From positions 238,397,741-238,461,740 of the forward strand of contig CM041465.1 of the NCBI GenBank assembly GCA_023213395.1: a stretch of DNA of 64,000 bases, written 5' to 3'. Both the position numbers and the translations under genes were made by a program. Origin of the DNA: Cycas panzhihuaensis (Eukaryota; Cycadophyta). Of the stretch, positions 12,451 through 24,044 are shown piece by piece (position 1 is the stretch's first letter; every line of letters starts with the position of its first letter). The notes below the pieces were generated by a model. The model had not been told where the DNA came from. It worked only from the letters and a program-made list of their open reading frames with translations, and made no database searches.

Positions 12451-13248
12451 GGTCCTTCCACGCATGCCTCGACTTGCTCTATTGGTATACCTAACCCATC
12501 CGAAGAAGATCCCGCATCTTCTTCCCCTAGTCTCATGCAGTTCGCCCCTATTGGCATTGGGAGTTATAGGTACCTTGCTTCGTTTAGTGATGACAAGTCA
12601 CATGATGAGGATGAGGATGATCTTCACCCCATCTCTTTCTTATGAACCAGTAGGTTGCACCCGTCTCGTTCTAGATCCCCATCTGGAATCTCTCTCGTTG
12701 GTGAGGCTAGCTACTCCTATGTGTCACAGGTCATCGCTCGTGTTGACCCGCCCATCGTCAGTTCTTCTTCTTCATTACCCCCCGTAGGTAATGGCTTCAA
12801 AGAACTGCCTTTCACTCCTTCAAAGGAGCCTCATTTTGACTTTCCTTCAGAGTCCCGCGAGGAAGTTGAGCAACCTAATAGCCATCATGGTCCCGTTGTT
12901 TCTACTCCCTCTAGTGCTTCCTCTACTCAAAGTAAGGTCATCCATGGGGTAGATTACTTTGAGGATGACGAAGCCCTACTTGAGCATTTAGCAGGTTTTG
13001 CACCCAACTTGCCTTTTGGTCACCACAGGCTTGGCCACCAGAAGATCCTTACAATCAGATCCACACTTGCCAATCCAATCTTGTCTCCTATTCCACCCCT
13101 TCCTGTTGACCTTGCCCCTCTCCATTTCGAGGAGGGCAATGCCATGTGCATGGGGGCAACCCAAGACATAGTCTTGGCCCCTAGTAAGGTCATTAAGGTC
13201 GGGTTAGAATGTTCTCTTGATGAGATAAGGGAGTACTCCCTTCTATTC
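12451..13248 (+). pseudogene. Element B protease-RT linker
   Basis: This in-frame segment is rich in Ser, Pro and acidic residues. It has a conserved block SKVIHGVDYFEDDEALLEHL (about 12930-12990), then FGHHRLGHQKILTIRSTLAN, and LHFEEGNAMCMGATQDIVLA. A stop codon at about 12643 (TGA) interrupts it. The same block is found in A, D and G. The role is unknown; the conservation suggests real protein, not an intron as in some Ogre-type elements. Confidence 0.75.
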
Positions 13249-13990
13249 CAGGAGTTCCGAGACGTGTTCGCGTGGGATTATGCTGACATGAAGGGAATCG
13301 ACCCCTCCATTGTCACTCATAACCTCACTACCATTCCTAGCACCCGCCCTGTGCGCCAGAAGCAGCGTCCCTTTCACCTGAAGCTCTGAACCATCGTCAA
13401 GATGGAGGTTGAGAAGCTTCTAGATGTTGGGCTTATTACTTCCATTGACTACCCTAAATGGGTCTCTAACATTGTCCCCATTGCTAAAAAGAATGGGGCA
13501 ATCCATATATGTGTCAATTTTTGCGACATCAATAATGCCTATCCTAAGGACAACTTCCCATTACCCTTCATCGATCAAATTATTGATCGCACCGCTAGAT
13601 TTGAAGTTATGTCCCTAATGGACAACTTCTCTGGTTATAACCAGATTCAGATTTCCCCTGAAGACTGCCACAAGATGGCCTTCACTATGCCTTGGGGTAC
13701 CTTCGCCTACAAGGCGATGCCCTTCGGTCTTAAGAATACAGGTGCTACTTACCAAAGTGCCATGCATTTCATTTTCCACGACCTCATTGATAACACATTG
13801 GAGGTCTTCATGGATGATATGATGGGTTTCTCCCGTGTCAGGGCCCATCACCCATTTGACTTGCGTGCCATCTTCTCACGATGCCACAAGTATCATATCA
13901 GTCTAAATCTACTCAAGTGTGTGTTTGCTGTTACCTTGAGTAAACTCCTTGGGTTCCTTGTGTCCAAATAAGGAATCTAAATTGATCCTG
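13249..13990 (+). pseudogene. Element B reverse transcriptase
   Basis: RT starts near the segment VFAWDYADMKGIDPSIVTHN, typical of plant Tat-type RTs. It continues through MEVEKLLDVGLITSIDYPKW, IHICVNFCDINNAYPKDNF and FAYKAMPFGLKNTGATYQ to the catalytic FMDD at 13807-13818. It ends near LLGFLVSK. In-frame stops occur at 13387 (TGA) and 13969 (TAA). The second motif position is Met in all copies of the window. Otherwise all fingers/palm motifs are readable in a single frame. Confidence 0.93.
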
Positions 13991-14610
13991 ACAAGGTTAG
14001 GGCAATCCTTGACATGCCACCACCTAGAACTCAACAACAGATTAAGTTGCTTCTAGGAAGGCTCAGTTTTCTCAAGTGCTTCTTAGTAGACTTCATTGTG
14101 AGTGCTAAACCCCTCACGAACCTATTGAAGAAGGGAGCTCCTTTTGCCTGGTCTGACAAGACCCAAAAGGCCTTCAAAGGACTTAAGGAAGCCCTAGCTT
14201 CTGCTCCTACGTTGGCACCTCCTCGATTCGATAGGCCCTTTGTCCTATACACCTCAGCAACTGACGAGTCCTTGGGTGCTATGCTAGCTCAGGAGGATGA
14301 CTCAGGAACCAAGAGAGCTATATATTTCATCAGTCGCACCCTCGTGGCTGCTGAGCTTAACTATTCCCCTGCCGAGAAGGAGTGCCTCTCCTTAGTCCAT
14401 GCAACTAAGAAGTTTAGGCACTACTTGCTTAGCAATACCACCAAGGTGATCATTCAATCTGATCCCTTGCGATACTTGCTGACTCGTTCGGATTTGACGA
14501 GTAGGGCTGGTCGTTGGGCCATCTTACTTCAAGAATTCGACCTCCATATCATCAATCAGAAATCAAAGAAGGGAATGGTAATGACTGAGCAACTCACGGA
14601 CGCCCCTATC
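13991..14610 (+). pseudogene. Element B first RNase H domain (degenerate)
   Basis: It follows RT after a tether with PPPRTQQQIKLLLGRLSFLK. The RNase H core reads LYTSATDESLGAMLAQEDD, ELNYSPAEKECLSLVHATKK and VIIQSDPLRYLLTRSDLTSR, then RWAILLQEFDLHI. The Ty3-type TDAS is TSAT, so the first metal ligand is lost; Glu and second Asp remain. Loss of this activity fits the presence of a second RNase H further downstream (19673). This part of pol is stop-free from 14014 into integrase. Confidence 0.9.
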
Positions 14611-15950
14611 CCTAACTCCTTTGGTGCCCCCGTTGATGACTCTCTCCCTGATGAGTCTATCTGGATGATTCAAGGAGTCTCTCCCCATCCACTCATCGAC
14701 AATGAGTGGTATGGTGACATAGTGTGGTATCTTACGCGGCAGCAATACCGCCCCGATGCCAATAGTAAAGTTAGATCTCGTATCCAGACTTCTGCCAAGC
14801 AATACCTCCTCATGGATGAGGTATTATACAAGAGGTCCTTCGATAGGATCCTCCTCCGTTGCATCACTACTAATGAAGCTGACCAGGTACTTCACAAATG
14901 CCATCATAGTATTTGTGGAGGTCACTTTGGGGGCCAGTCTATGGCTCAGAGGATCCTTTGCATGGGTTATTTTTGGCCATCCCTTTTCAAGGACGTTCAT
15001 GCCTTTGCTCTGAAATGTCGACGATGTCAGGAACATGCCAACATTTCCCATGTGCCTTCCGAGGCCCTACATCCTATTGTTTCACCATGGCCTTTTACTC
15101 AGTGGGGACTAGACCTTATTGGGGTCATCTCCCCACCTTCATCATTGTAGCACAAGTTTATCTTGACTGCCATGGAGTATTTCACTAAATAGGCAAAGGC
15201 CATCCCCTTAGTTACTACCCCTGGTAAAATGATTGCCATGTTCATTTACCAGCACATCATTTACCATTTTGGGATTCTGGACGTCCTGATCACTGACAAT
15301 GGAACTCCTTTCTATAATAAGGAGATGGATGACCTTTGTGAGAAGTTTAAAATTTCTCACAAGACTTCCTCCCCTTACTACCCTCAGGAAAATGGCCAAG
15401 TGGAGTCTTTCAATAAGACTCTCATCAACATTCTCAAGAAAATTGTTGCTCAATCCCAAAAGGATTAGCACCTTCAGCTACCCTCCGCTTTGTGGGCTTA
15501 CCGTACCTCTATCCATTCTGCTATAGGAATGACCCCGTTCTCCCTGGTCTATGGTACTGAGGCGGTACTCCCATTGGAGGTGGAGATTCCTTCCTTGCGA
15601 GTCTCCCTTCAAGGTCTCATCGACGAAGAGTCGATCCGTCAGGCTCACCTTCTCGACCTCGAGGCTTTGGATGAGAGATGCTTAGCCGCTTATCAGGCTA
15701 ACCTGGCATCCAAAGCTCACTCACAAAGGACCCATGATAAACATCTTCATTTCTGTCCTTTGTTTCCTGGGGACCACATCCTCAAGCTCGAATATCTCCA
15801 TAATCGCTTGACCAAATTCAAACCCCGATGGGTTGGTCCTTTCGTCATTATCGAATCCCTCGGTAATGGTGCCTATAGGATAGCCATCCTAGAAGGGCTT
15901 GAATTTGAGAAGCTATTAATGGGAAATTCCTTAAGAAGTTTTATGCGTAA
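14611..15950 (+). pseudogene. Element B integrase
   Basis: The zinc-binding N-terminus includes CHHSICGGHFGG and the CRRC pair (codons at 15016 and 15025). The catalytic triad is Asp 15112 (GLDLIG), Asp 15295 (ITDNGTPF) and Glu 15403 (GQVESFNK), with 35 residues between the second and third. The tail has WVGPFVIIESLGNGAYRI and no chromodomain. Stops are at 15148, 15190 and about 15466; the last two replace TGG codons seen in D. A one-base loss near 15912 shifts the end; the ancestral stop is TAA 15948-15950. Confidence 0.94.
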
Positions 15951-16617
15951 TTTTTCGGTGATCTCTTTGCTTTGCTCTGAAATGAGCTTAAACTACCATC
16001 TTAGGTTGTCCCCATTCTTCCCAACCACTGGTAGAATGGCAACTTAAGATGGACCCTTCCTCTTGCTTCTGGTTCCTTCTGTAGAACCCGCATTCCCGTA
16101 CCCCCTTAGGAACTTTTGTCTTCCTGCTTGGGCATTCCCTAATCTGGACGATGCTTTGGAGTATCATCGTTACTCTCTCCTGCCTACCATTTCCTTTGCA
16201 TATTCCGTTATGCTCTTCTATAGATATGTATGCCGCTCTATCCTCTAACCTCACACCCCTCTGTCATCTGCACTCACGACGTGTGTGTGTGCTCCTGTTA
16301 GACATATAGCCATACATAGAAGGGAACATGTGCATCATATAATAAAATATTCACAACATAAAATACTCATAGCATAACATTTATAACATACAAAATAAAC
16401 ACACATGTCATCTACACATGATCTATACACAACATCTCATATCCAAATGGGATTCCAATTACCCCGTATATATATATATACATCCAAAAATTATGTCACA
16501 TCATACATCTAGGAAGCCGGTGTCCTTACAGGGGGGTACAATCATATGGTCCTATATATGACCCCCTGGAGGCCCATGCTTTCCCATGTCAGAATCATAT
16601 GTACATCTCCTACTCTA
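15951..16617 (+). other. Element B spacer with conserved block and TA repeat
   Basis: No protein-coding signal seen on the element strand. It lies between the integrase stop and the stop of the antisense gene. It includes a short TA repeat near 16468-16482 and a conserved block at 16504-16588 that is shared with D, G and H. Confidence 0.65.
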
Positions 16618-18454
16618 CTACTGCCCCACTCTTGGGGTACCATCTCCGGGTCTATGTGATCCCTCTCCTAGGGACCACATCCCTCCGAGGCTCCTCTTGG
16701 GACTCCGCGAGCTGCCTGCCTCGCTCTCCTCGTCTCGAGGTCATCTCGGGATCATCGCCGCTGTGTGGGTATGCGTCTTGCTCCAGCTTGACCTCGATGC
16801 CATCTGTGCTACTAGTTGATCGTATCGTGCCTGGATATGATCCCTCTCCCCTCAGAGTGCTTCCTTCGTCACTCTGAGGTGCTCTGTAAGTACAGCTAGT
16901 TAGACTCTGCTCCCAGCATCTCTGCTTGCTCCGCCCTGTGCCTCTAGAGCCTGCACCCATCCGCGTAGCTCATCCCTCTCACGCCTTGCCTCATCTCTCT
17001 CCTGCTGTAGCTATCCCTGGGATGTCACGTGCTCTTGGGACTCTGTGGCCTATATATCCCTTACCCTCACCAACAAGGTGAATGCCTCTATGTGGGCACC
17101 TGCTGCTCTAGGCTCATCTCCTGCCTGGATGGGCAGTTGCCCCTCTGCATACACCTGAGGGAATATCTCCCTTACCACAGCCTCTATCAATCTCTGGATC
17201 TTCGCTACACTTGCCAATACAACATGCCATGTTTCAATATACATCTCACCATATACCATGATCAAACTAAATCAAATATCTATCTGGACGCCAGACGACA
17301 CTGGAAAAGGTTAGGTCTCACCTGCTGTGGCTGCCAGCTCCTCTAGTCATGCGGCATCCTCCCCTCCTAGCTCTCTGCCAGCTGCGGGTGCCTCATCCTC
17401 TAGCACCTCCTCTGCCTAGGCCTCCCTCCTCGCAGGGACTGGATTAGCTCTCGTCCCTCTGGATCCCATCACGATTTGAAGCCTATGGGCCCTGGTCACG
17501 GCCCCCCTGCTCTCGTCCTGCGTGCCCGATAGGCCTGCTTCTCCTCTGGCAGCCCGAGATGGACCCTCTACGCCTCCTTCCATCCCTGAGGGACCTACCT
17601 CTCCTGCAGGTTGTGACGGGCCAGCCCCATCTCCTCCATCATCTCAATTGTCTCCATCATCACCGCCTGCGGGTGCTCCTGCTCTGCCTGTCTCGTCATC
17701 ACTGTCCCACCTCACCATCCTATAGGGCTCTGCTATATAATCTGGTAGGGTGAGGAGGTCCAGTGATGCCACCTCCACCGATCATCAGACATGGGCCCAG
17801 TCCTCTGTCCCTCTCAACCGAGTCTGCCACCTGTAGACCATCGGGGCCCGCTCTATGATGGGGTGTGGTCCCCCCGCTGGTGCCACTGCCACGAAATGAT
17901 CGAAAAACCAACACCATAGCAGTGTGCTATACGATAACCTGCCTCTACCGGTCATCCTGATAGTATCTAACTAGGCGATGAGGTTCACCACTATCAGGGT
18001 CACCCAGTCCATCCTTTCGCCAGCTTTGCAGCGATGAACTGCATCCAACCATCCAACCGGTATCTCCCTATAGTTCTATTTCTGGGAAATCTGGAATAGA
18101 ATGCATAGTATAACTAGGAGGGGAGCTCCCCTCTGCTCCCATCTATCTGCTCCTGTGAAGAACATGGCTGCCTCCCTGTGTGTTGCCTTGATGCTAGGCA
18201 GCGTCCCCAGTCTCACTGGCCTCACATCCGCAAATACTCCCGATGTCAGGTATGTCTCTCGGCATGACTGTCACATCACCTACTTGTGGTAGGTGGAACA
18301 CATGTCTCCTCCTATCCCAATGGGATACTATATCAACCAGCAACCTCTGATCTGATGCATATTGAGGTGTCTTAAGGGCCTTGTATAGGCCACACCTCTA
18401 TAGGATCTCTCTGTCCTCTTGTGACACCATCTCCATGTAGCTCAACATGGCCAT
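16618..18454 (-). pseudogene. Element B antisense gene (mobile-domain-like protein), broken
   Basis: This gene runs opposite to gag-pol. Reading the minus strand from ATG 18454 gives MAMLSYMEMVSQEDREIL, then RCGLYKALKTPQYASDQRLL, VDIVSHWDRRRHVFHLPQVG and DVTVMPRDI. The sequence then shifts frame. The pattern W-x4-HVFHLP-x2-GDVTV-x3-DI resembles plant mobile-domain proteins; this is a resemblance, not a search result. The Gly/Asp/Ser-rich middle explains the Pro-rich open frames on the other strand. The intron donor is intact (AC at 17320-17321 on the plus strand), but its acceptor CAG has become CAA. The inferred stop is 16618-16620. Confidence 0.72.
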
Positions 18455-18632
18455 ACCTACGTTCTCGTGGTTATCTACTGCGATGACAGACTGTCCACAC
18501 CAAAAATGATCAAAGTTAGCTTCATGTCAGTTATCATCATCCCTCACTCTCTCAAAACCCTTTTTGCCTACGATTTGGGGCTCTTTGGGCCCTTTTACCC
18601 TCTTATCTGCTTGCCTAGCCAGATCAGTATTA

Positions 18633-18716
18633 AACTTAGCGATCGCTAAGTTCGATCTTGTCCTATGGCGATCGGGTCCCGCGGTAATGATCACGGCACC
18701 GCGATCATTACCGTGG
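18633..18716 (-). repeat. Two palindromes in the 5'UTR intron of B's antisense gene
   Basis: AACTTAGCGATCGCTAAGTT (18633-18652) is a perfect 20-bp palindrome. CCGCGGTAATGATC (18679-18692) pairs with GATCATTACCGTGG (18703-18716). Both have counterparts in D at 29680-29767. They could act as DNA-binding sites or RNA hairpins. Confidence 0.75.
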
Positions 18717-19148
18717 TACAAACAGCGATCCCCCAAAAAGGGGGGATTTCTGCCCCGAAACCAAAAAAAATCTTCTGGTGGACCCTGTGGGGCCCTCCGA
18801 GACCAGGGCTCCCTAATGCCCAAGTCCCCGCCTCTTTCTGGGTCTGATTCAGACTCCGAGAGGCCTCTGATTACCCATAAGGGGCACTAAAATTCCATAA
18901 AAATTACAAAAACCAATTAAATTCGAACCTCAAAATGGGTTGAGTTTAGTGATATCCACTCACTAGATCTGGTCTCACTATCGCCATCTCATCCTACCAA
19001 TCCCGCTGGCTCTCTCCGCTCTCCGATCCAACAGTCTGATCTCTCCCTGCATGCCTTCAAAGTTAGGTGGCGCTCCACTGCATAAGGGAATGGCTCTGGT
19101 TTCTCACAAGAGCCGATGAAAATGAATCCATTTTCCTGTTTGATTTCC

Positions 19149-19158
19149 TTATATAGGC
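19149..19158 (-). promoter_or_regulatory. TATA box of B's antisense gene
   Basis: The reverse complement reads CCTATATAAG behind a CCCCCGCC tract. The same motif is present in D at 29240-29248. It lies about 700 bp upstream of the antisense start codon, leaving room for a leader with an intron. This is an inferred core promoter. Confidence 0.6.
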
Positions 19159-19672
19159 GGGGGCCCCAATGGGCACTTCTTCCGTTTTTGGCTCTACGAC
19201 AGCCGTTGAGACCATCCTGTTTCCCTGATTATCTTTGCCTTCTAGCCCTGCTGCCCATTGTGCTCTCTTGACACCCTTTTTGTGCTTTCTCATAGGTGCA
19301 TTTATGGTGCCCCATTTTTGCACTTCTTGCTGGGTCTTTCTGTCTCGTTTTATGTGCCACTTCTATGCATGCCCGAGTTTATACTCATTTGGCTTATTTC
19401 ATCACCCTGGACTCATTTCCGTAGTCCTTTTTCGCTCTTGTGGTCCCCAAAGGGAATGCTCCCCCGTCTGGGGGCATGTTTCGCTTTCCGAAGCGACCTT
19501 TTGGCGCCCCATGGGGCTTTTTCCCCCGATCACTCTCTACTGGTGATCAGACTGCTTGCTCTCGCCATGGGTAATCTCATTGCTAGGTCCTCCTACCCTT
19601 CACGACCACTTTCTGCTTGCCTTTCGAGTGTTGCTTTCATTATCTATTGACTACTAGGATTTTGGATCACCC

Positions 19673-20058
19673 ATGTCCATCTACATCTTTACCAACAACG
19701 GAAGCCGCGGTAATCCTAGACCTTATGCCACTGCATGGATTCTCCTGACCCTTACGGACACGATCTCCTGCCTCGGGATCTTCCTCCCAGAGGCTATTAA
19801 CAATGAAGTTGAATATACAGCTATTATCAAATCCATCGTTTTGCTTTCTGACTCTCAAGTTGTGGTATCTCATGTCACCAGGTTTACCAGGTGCGATGCC
19901 CTTACTTGAGGACTCTTGCTTCTACCGCCAGATCTCTCCTAGCCCGCTTCTCTTCCGTCGATATCCAGCATATTCCTCGGGCCCTCAACGTTGAGGCAGA
20001 TAGTCTCATTCACCTCATCCTTGAGCGACGCCTCCCTCTCCTTGCTGACCATCCCTGA
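19673..20058 (+). pseudogene. Element B second RNase H (downstream of integrase)
   Basis: This is a second, sense-strand RNase H domain. It starts MSIYIFTNNGSRGNPRPYAT (the first catalytic Asp is Asn here; FTDDGS in D). It continues INNEVEYTAII (Glu), LLSDSQVVVSH (Asp) and, after a shift near 19905, DIQHIPRALNVEADSLIHLI (last Asp), ending LADHP-stop at 20056-20058. About 30 bases between the Glu and the third motif are missing compared with D and H. The NNxxEYTA...DSQ...HIPRALNxEAD order fits archaeal-type/cellular RNase HI domains acquired by Tat elements. Usually this domain lies upstream of integrase. Confidence 0.86.
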
Positions 20059-20463
20059 GGCTTGTCTGGCCCTTCTATCGCCCAAGCCCCAGGTTGTCTT
20101 ACACTTTGTTTTGTGACCCGTTTGTACCTCTGAAACCTAGCTGCTAATGAGGTAAAACTATAATGCCTACCCTTTGCTTACTCTTTACTTGATTATGCAC
20201 ATCTTTCTGCATCTTTTGTGGTGGGGGCAGCCCTCTCACCTTTCTCGCTCTTCCAGTCAGTTCTCAGGTGGCTCATAGGTAGCCCCTATGTTGTCTCCAC
20301 TGCTACTTTCGTATCCACGCATTCTGCCATGACACTTGTCAGCACCCTTGCCTGCTATTATGATCTTGATTGATATATCTATATACACGTGCTACTGATA
20401 GTTGTGTTACCAGTATTCGCCATCACACTAGGCTTCCGAGCGGCGAGGCTCACGCCGAGGCGG
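20059..20463 (+). other. Element B spacer between second RNase H and 3' LTR
   Basis: I see no conserved protein here. It is shared with D (27915-28307) and H (59961-60359). Just before the LTR the purine tract seen in D is degraded to GCCGAGGCGG. Confidence 0.6.
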
Positions 20464-23164
20464 TGTTTCTCGGCTTAGGGAATGGATGCGGAATTAAACT
20501 CGAGTAAGTGTAGGTATGTTTCTTACCTTATCATCACTTTCTTTTGATGAGTGTTTGCTTGCATGTCTGCATGTTTGTGGCTTTGCAGACGACTTTGTCT
20601 TCGTCTACACTTATTTTAGCTTATGACGACTATAGCAGGGGCACACTCCCAGCAAATGTGGCACCCTGGTGATCACTCCACTTCCTGCATTCTACCCTCC
20701 TCACTTAAAGACCCACTTGACTTGTGCCATCTTCGCCCGTGCAATGACCTGTCATTGTTTGGTTGACTTGCCACACCGTTTGAGCCCTATTTTTGCTCTT
20801 TTGGACGTGTTTGTTGGCTTGTTTACCCCCAGGTAAGTGTCTCATCCCCCCATTAGCCCTTTTTGTCATCTTCCCCTAGCCTAGACTGGTTAGCTGGGCC
20901 TATTTTTCCCTCTGAGCTAATACTGCCGAGATTTTCAACTTTGTCTGCTTGGAAAATCAGAGTACCGTAGATTTTGCAGATGATGGTATTCTAATTTATT
21001 TTTTAAAATCTGCCGTGGCAATTTCACATTTATTACGAAACTGCCACGTGTCTCACAACTTAACTCGCTACCAGCCATACCCTAATCACTCACTTTAGGG
21101 TTTGGGTTGGGTACTTAAGTCATGATCTACTCATTTTTAAAAACTTTTTGCTCACTTTTTGGATTGCTCCTCAAGGAAACCAGGCTGTGCTCTGCTATTC
21201 TCTACAGCCCTGCTACTACTACAAGACCTGTGTCTCTCCTCTAGTGCCCAACTCTCCTTTGGTGTGGCTAGGACATCTTCCCAGCCCCTCACACACCTTG
21301 GAGAGGGCCCCTTGGAGAGATTTCAGTGGATTCTTGCCCCGGGCAGCTATCAAGCGTTCCAAGTGCAGGTGTTCTTCCTCCAACTCCATTAGTAGGGTCC
21401 CAAACCTACTACACCATAGTTTCTACGCTGATTTCTTAGCTGAGACAAGCACCTCTCCTCTTCCTCTTAGGTATTCATTGATTTGAGTTATTTTTCTTAT
21501 GTAATTGATGCCCTATCTTGCTTGTCTCTTTGCTTATCTTTATGATCGTTATTTTCCTCTTTATATTAGACTGTTTTACCCCTATTCTAGTGCCTCCTTC
21601 CCTGCATTTATTGCTCAAGGCAGTGGCATAGAGGGTTGACAGAGGGTTTGGGAGAGAGCTGGGTGGATTTCGCACCACCTTCCATGCTCCTCAAGCGGCT
21701 TTAAGGCCCCCAAACCTTCCCTCTTGCCTGGTGCTGTCCTTGGCACTCATACAAGGGTTTGTTGGCCCTTCCTTAGCCGCTAAAATTAGTGTTGTCACAC
21801 ATTGTAGCGTTGATTTGAGGGCTTAGGTTTAGATCTGGGTGACTCACATAAGTCCCGACTACTTGTGCTTTGCCCAACTCCTTTTCTGATAGTCCGGTTT
21901 GCTCTTCATAGCATCCTAGCTTGCCGTAGGCCTTCTTTGGCTCCTTGCAACTCCCTTGCTACTATTTTCAGCCATCTTTTTTAGCTTTGCCCTCACTGCC
22001 TTGTGGCTTTTGGGGGAGGTTAAGGTTGTTCTTTGTGGGAGGTGGGCCACTCTGAGGCTTACCGGTCACTTTCCTTTTGCTTTGGTTATCCTCCTTTACA
22101 TATTATCATCATTGTGTTGATGCTAACATATACGTGTTTAAGTTTATATTTGTATTACATAGACATGTATTATTAGGATTTTGTCATTGCATGTTAGTAC
22201 CCTTTCTCCAGAAAGGGGGAGGTTACCGTTTGCTTGCAGGTACTTGGAGAGTGCAAAGGGTCCTTTCCGCTCGTCCCATCGCCGGTAAGTTCTCCTATGC
22301 ATGTTGTACTTTCATACTTCATTTATTACTAGTGTTTGGTCTCTTTCTTTCCTTGGTTTTATACTTTAGTATTTTTTCTGGGGAAGGTAAGGAAGTCCCT
22401 CGATCTAACCCACCACAATGCTTCACAACCACTGCACCTTGTGGAGTAGTTTGGTACCCCTTAGGAGTGCCATCGCCACAACACGCTTCCAGTCCGGGTA
22501 CATGCTTCGCTCCACTCTACCACTCTTTCCTTTTGAATTTCTTTTACATAAGTAGTAATTAACTCATTGGAAATCAAAAGGAGAACTTAACTTAACTTTT
22601 GGTTCATGCTTTATTTATTTTGTTGCATGCATCTTCTCTACCCATAGGAAAAGGTCTTAGGAACTGCCCCTTTTCACCTTTTCCTTTCCTTTACCATGCA
22701 AGCTTCTTGCTCTCCATATTACTTGTGTGTTTGGTTAGTCTGCTTAGGCATACCTTGACCCACCTTCTGGGGTCACCCCTCTTACTTTCCTTTGGTTCCC
22801 CGTTTCGTCGGATAACCAAAGTGACCCTGTCCATAGACCGACTGCTTGTTTACTCTCCCTTGTCTCCCGTTGCTCTAGGGGGACTCTCGAAGGTTCCTTT
22901 CCGTCCCCTTTCGGCCATCCAAGGGTGGGAAGATCCTTCCCCTAGGTCAACCCAGGCTAAGCCTACGCTTCCTCACCTCTTGTTCGAAGTGGAGGGATCG
23001 TCCTTTAATAGCTATATTCTATTATAGGTCCTGAACTCACGCCACAGCGCACGGGGTACCCTGCATGGTAATTACCCTACTTATAGGTCTCTTTCTCGAT
23101 CATATTATCACCCGCTCTTAGCATACCTATTTAGTTAGGCAGTTATCTCGTAGACGTGCATCCA
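20464..23164 (+). repeat. Element B 3' LTR
   Basis: The 2701 bp repeat starts TGTTTCTCGGC and ends GTGCATCCA, directly followed by the TSD GCCTA. It matches 6391-9103 along its whole length, with scattered, mostly transition, differences and short indels (for example in the region after 21430). Confidence 0.97.
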
Positions 23165-23169
23165 GCCTA
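23165..23169. repeat. TSD GCCTA, right copy (element B)
   Basis: The five bases after the CA of B's 3' LTR repeat 6386-6390. They continue into the interrupted gag of element A (CTAGGGAAC...). Confidence 0.96.
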
Positions 23170-23897
23170 CTAGGGAACACATATGCCACATTAGGGGATG
23201 GCACATTAGCTTGACTAGGAAAGGGTATGCTAACCCCCAACTGAGAGAAAAACATACCATGGGAGGGTCCTAAAGAACTAGGACCATAACGAGGGATAGA
23301 AGGCACAACATTTGTCCCTAGGGTTGGTATAGGAATGGAACAGGATGAACGTGTTGGAACAAAAGGGTTACTCGTAGTAGGAGGGGCAGGTGCAGATGAA
23401 GAAAGTGGTAAAGGAGCGGATGAAGAAGATGCTTCACTATGCAAAACATCTTCAAACCACCTAGGACATGATTGAAGACGAGCCACTCAAAAGCACTCGC
23501 TAATAGCTTCAACCACGTCAGTGGGAGGGGTATCTATGTGGCCATAAGAGGTGGATGGGACCTTGAATGACATAGACCCCTTAGGGTGTTCCTCATAAGA
23601 ATCACCAATAGGGTGGTGAACCTTAAGAGGAGATGAGTCTTCTACCACATGAGTAGAAGGATGGACGTCAAGGGGGTGATGTTGATCACCTGGGTAATAG
23701 ATAGGATCGTGACCCCCTTGGGTGGATCCTATAATAGATGCGAGGAACTCATAAGTTCCTGAGGCAAAGGCGTAATAGGCCCAATCAAAAGGGTATCCTT
23801 CTATGGTCAAATCAGAATCTGACAATAAAAGAGGAAGATACCCAGGATCTTCTAACAATGGAGGTAAACCATGTAGGCGATGAGAGAAGCGTCACAT
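23165..23897 (-). pseudogene. Element A gag, N-terminal part
   Basis: Minus-strand gag resumes here after element B. The stretch 23858-23487 reads MLEDPGYLPLLLSDSDLTIE and SYEEHPKGSMSFKVPSTSYG, matching gag of B (9277 onward) and D. The next stretch (23486-23165) has FEDVLHSEASSSSAP and SQLGVSIPFPSQANVPSPNV. The homologous start ATG is at 23897-23895, but its second codon is TGA in place of the CGA of B and D. It continues at 6390 after removing B. Confidence 0.88.
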
Positions 23898-24044
23898 ATA
23901 AAGCTTACCAACACTTTATAAGAAAGAAATAACCACAAGGAGTGCACGTTGGGGGCTACCCAAGGAAGGAGATCAAGTGGAAGGAACCACTAGTAGGTAG
24001 CAATACCAATAGGAAGGGATGAAGACTAGATCCCTTACTGGTAA

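Larger units (their letters stand above)
6391..23164 (+). mobile_element. Element B: complete 16.8 kb Tat-like retrotransposon
   Basis: B is bounded by TG...CA LTRs (6391-9103 and 20464-23164) and the TSD GCCTA on both sides. It lies inside the gag gene of element A. Gag to integrase (9277-15950) stays in one reading frame but has about fifteen stop codons. An antisense gene (18454-16618) and a second RNase H (19673-20058) follow integrase. By eye I count about 20 differences in the first ~220 aligned bases of the two LTRs, so it is an old insertion. Confidence 0.97.

Noticed and set aside
16618-18454. Envelope-like gene after integrase (as in Athila-type elements)
   Set aside because: The post-integrase gene is on the opposite strand, lacks signal peptide and membrane segments, and has mobile-domain-like residues.
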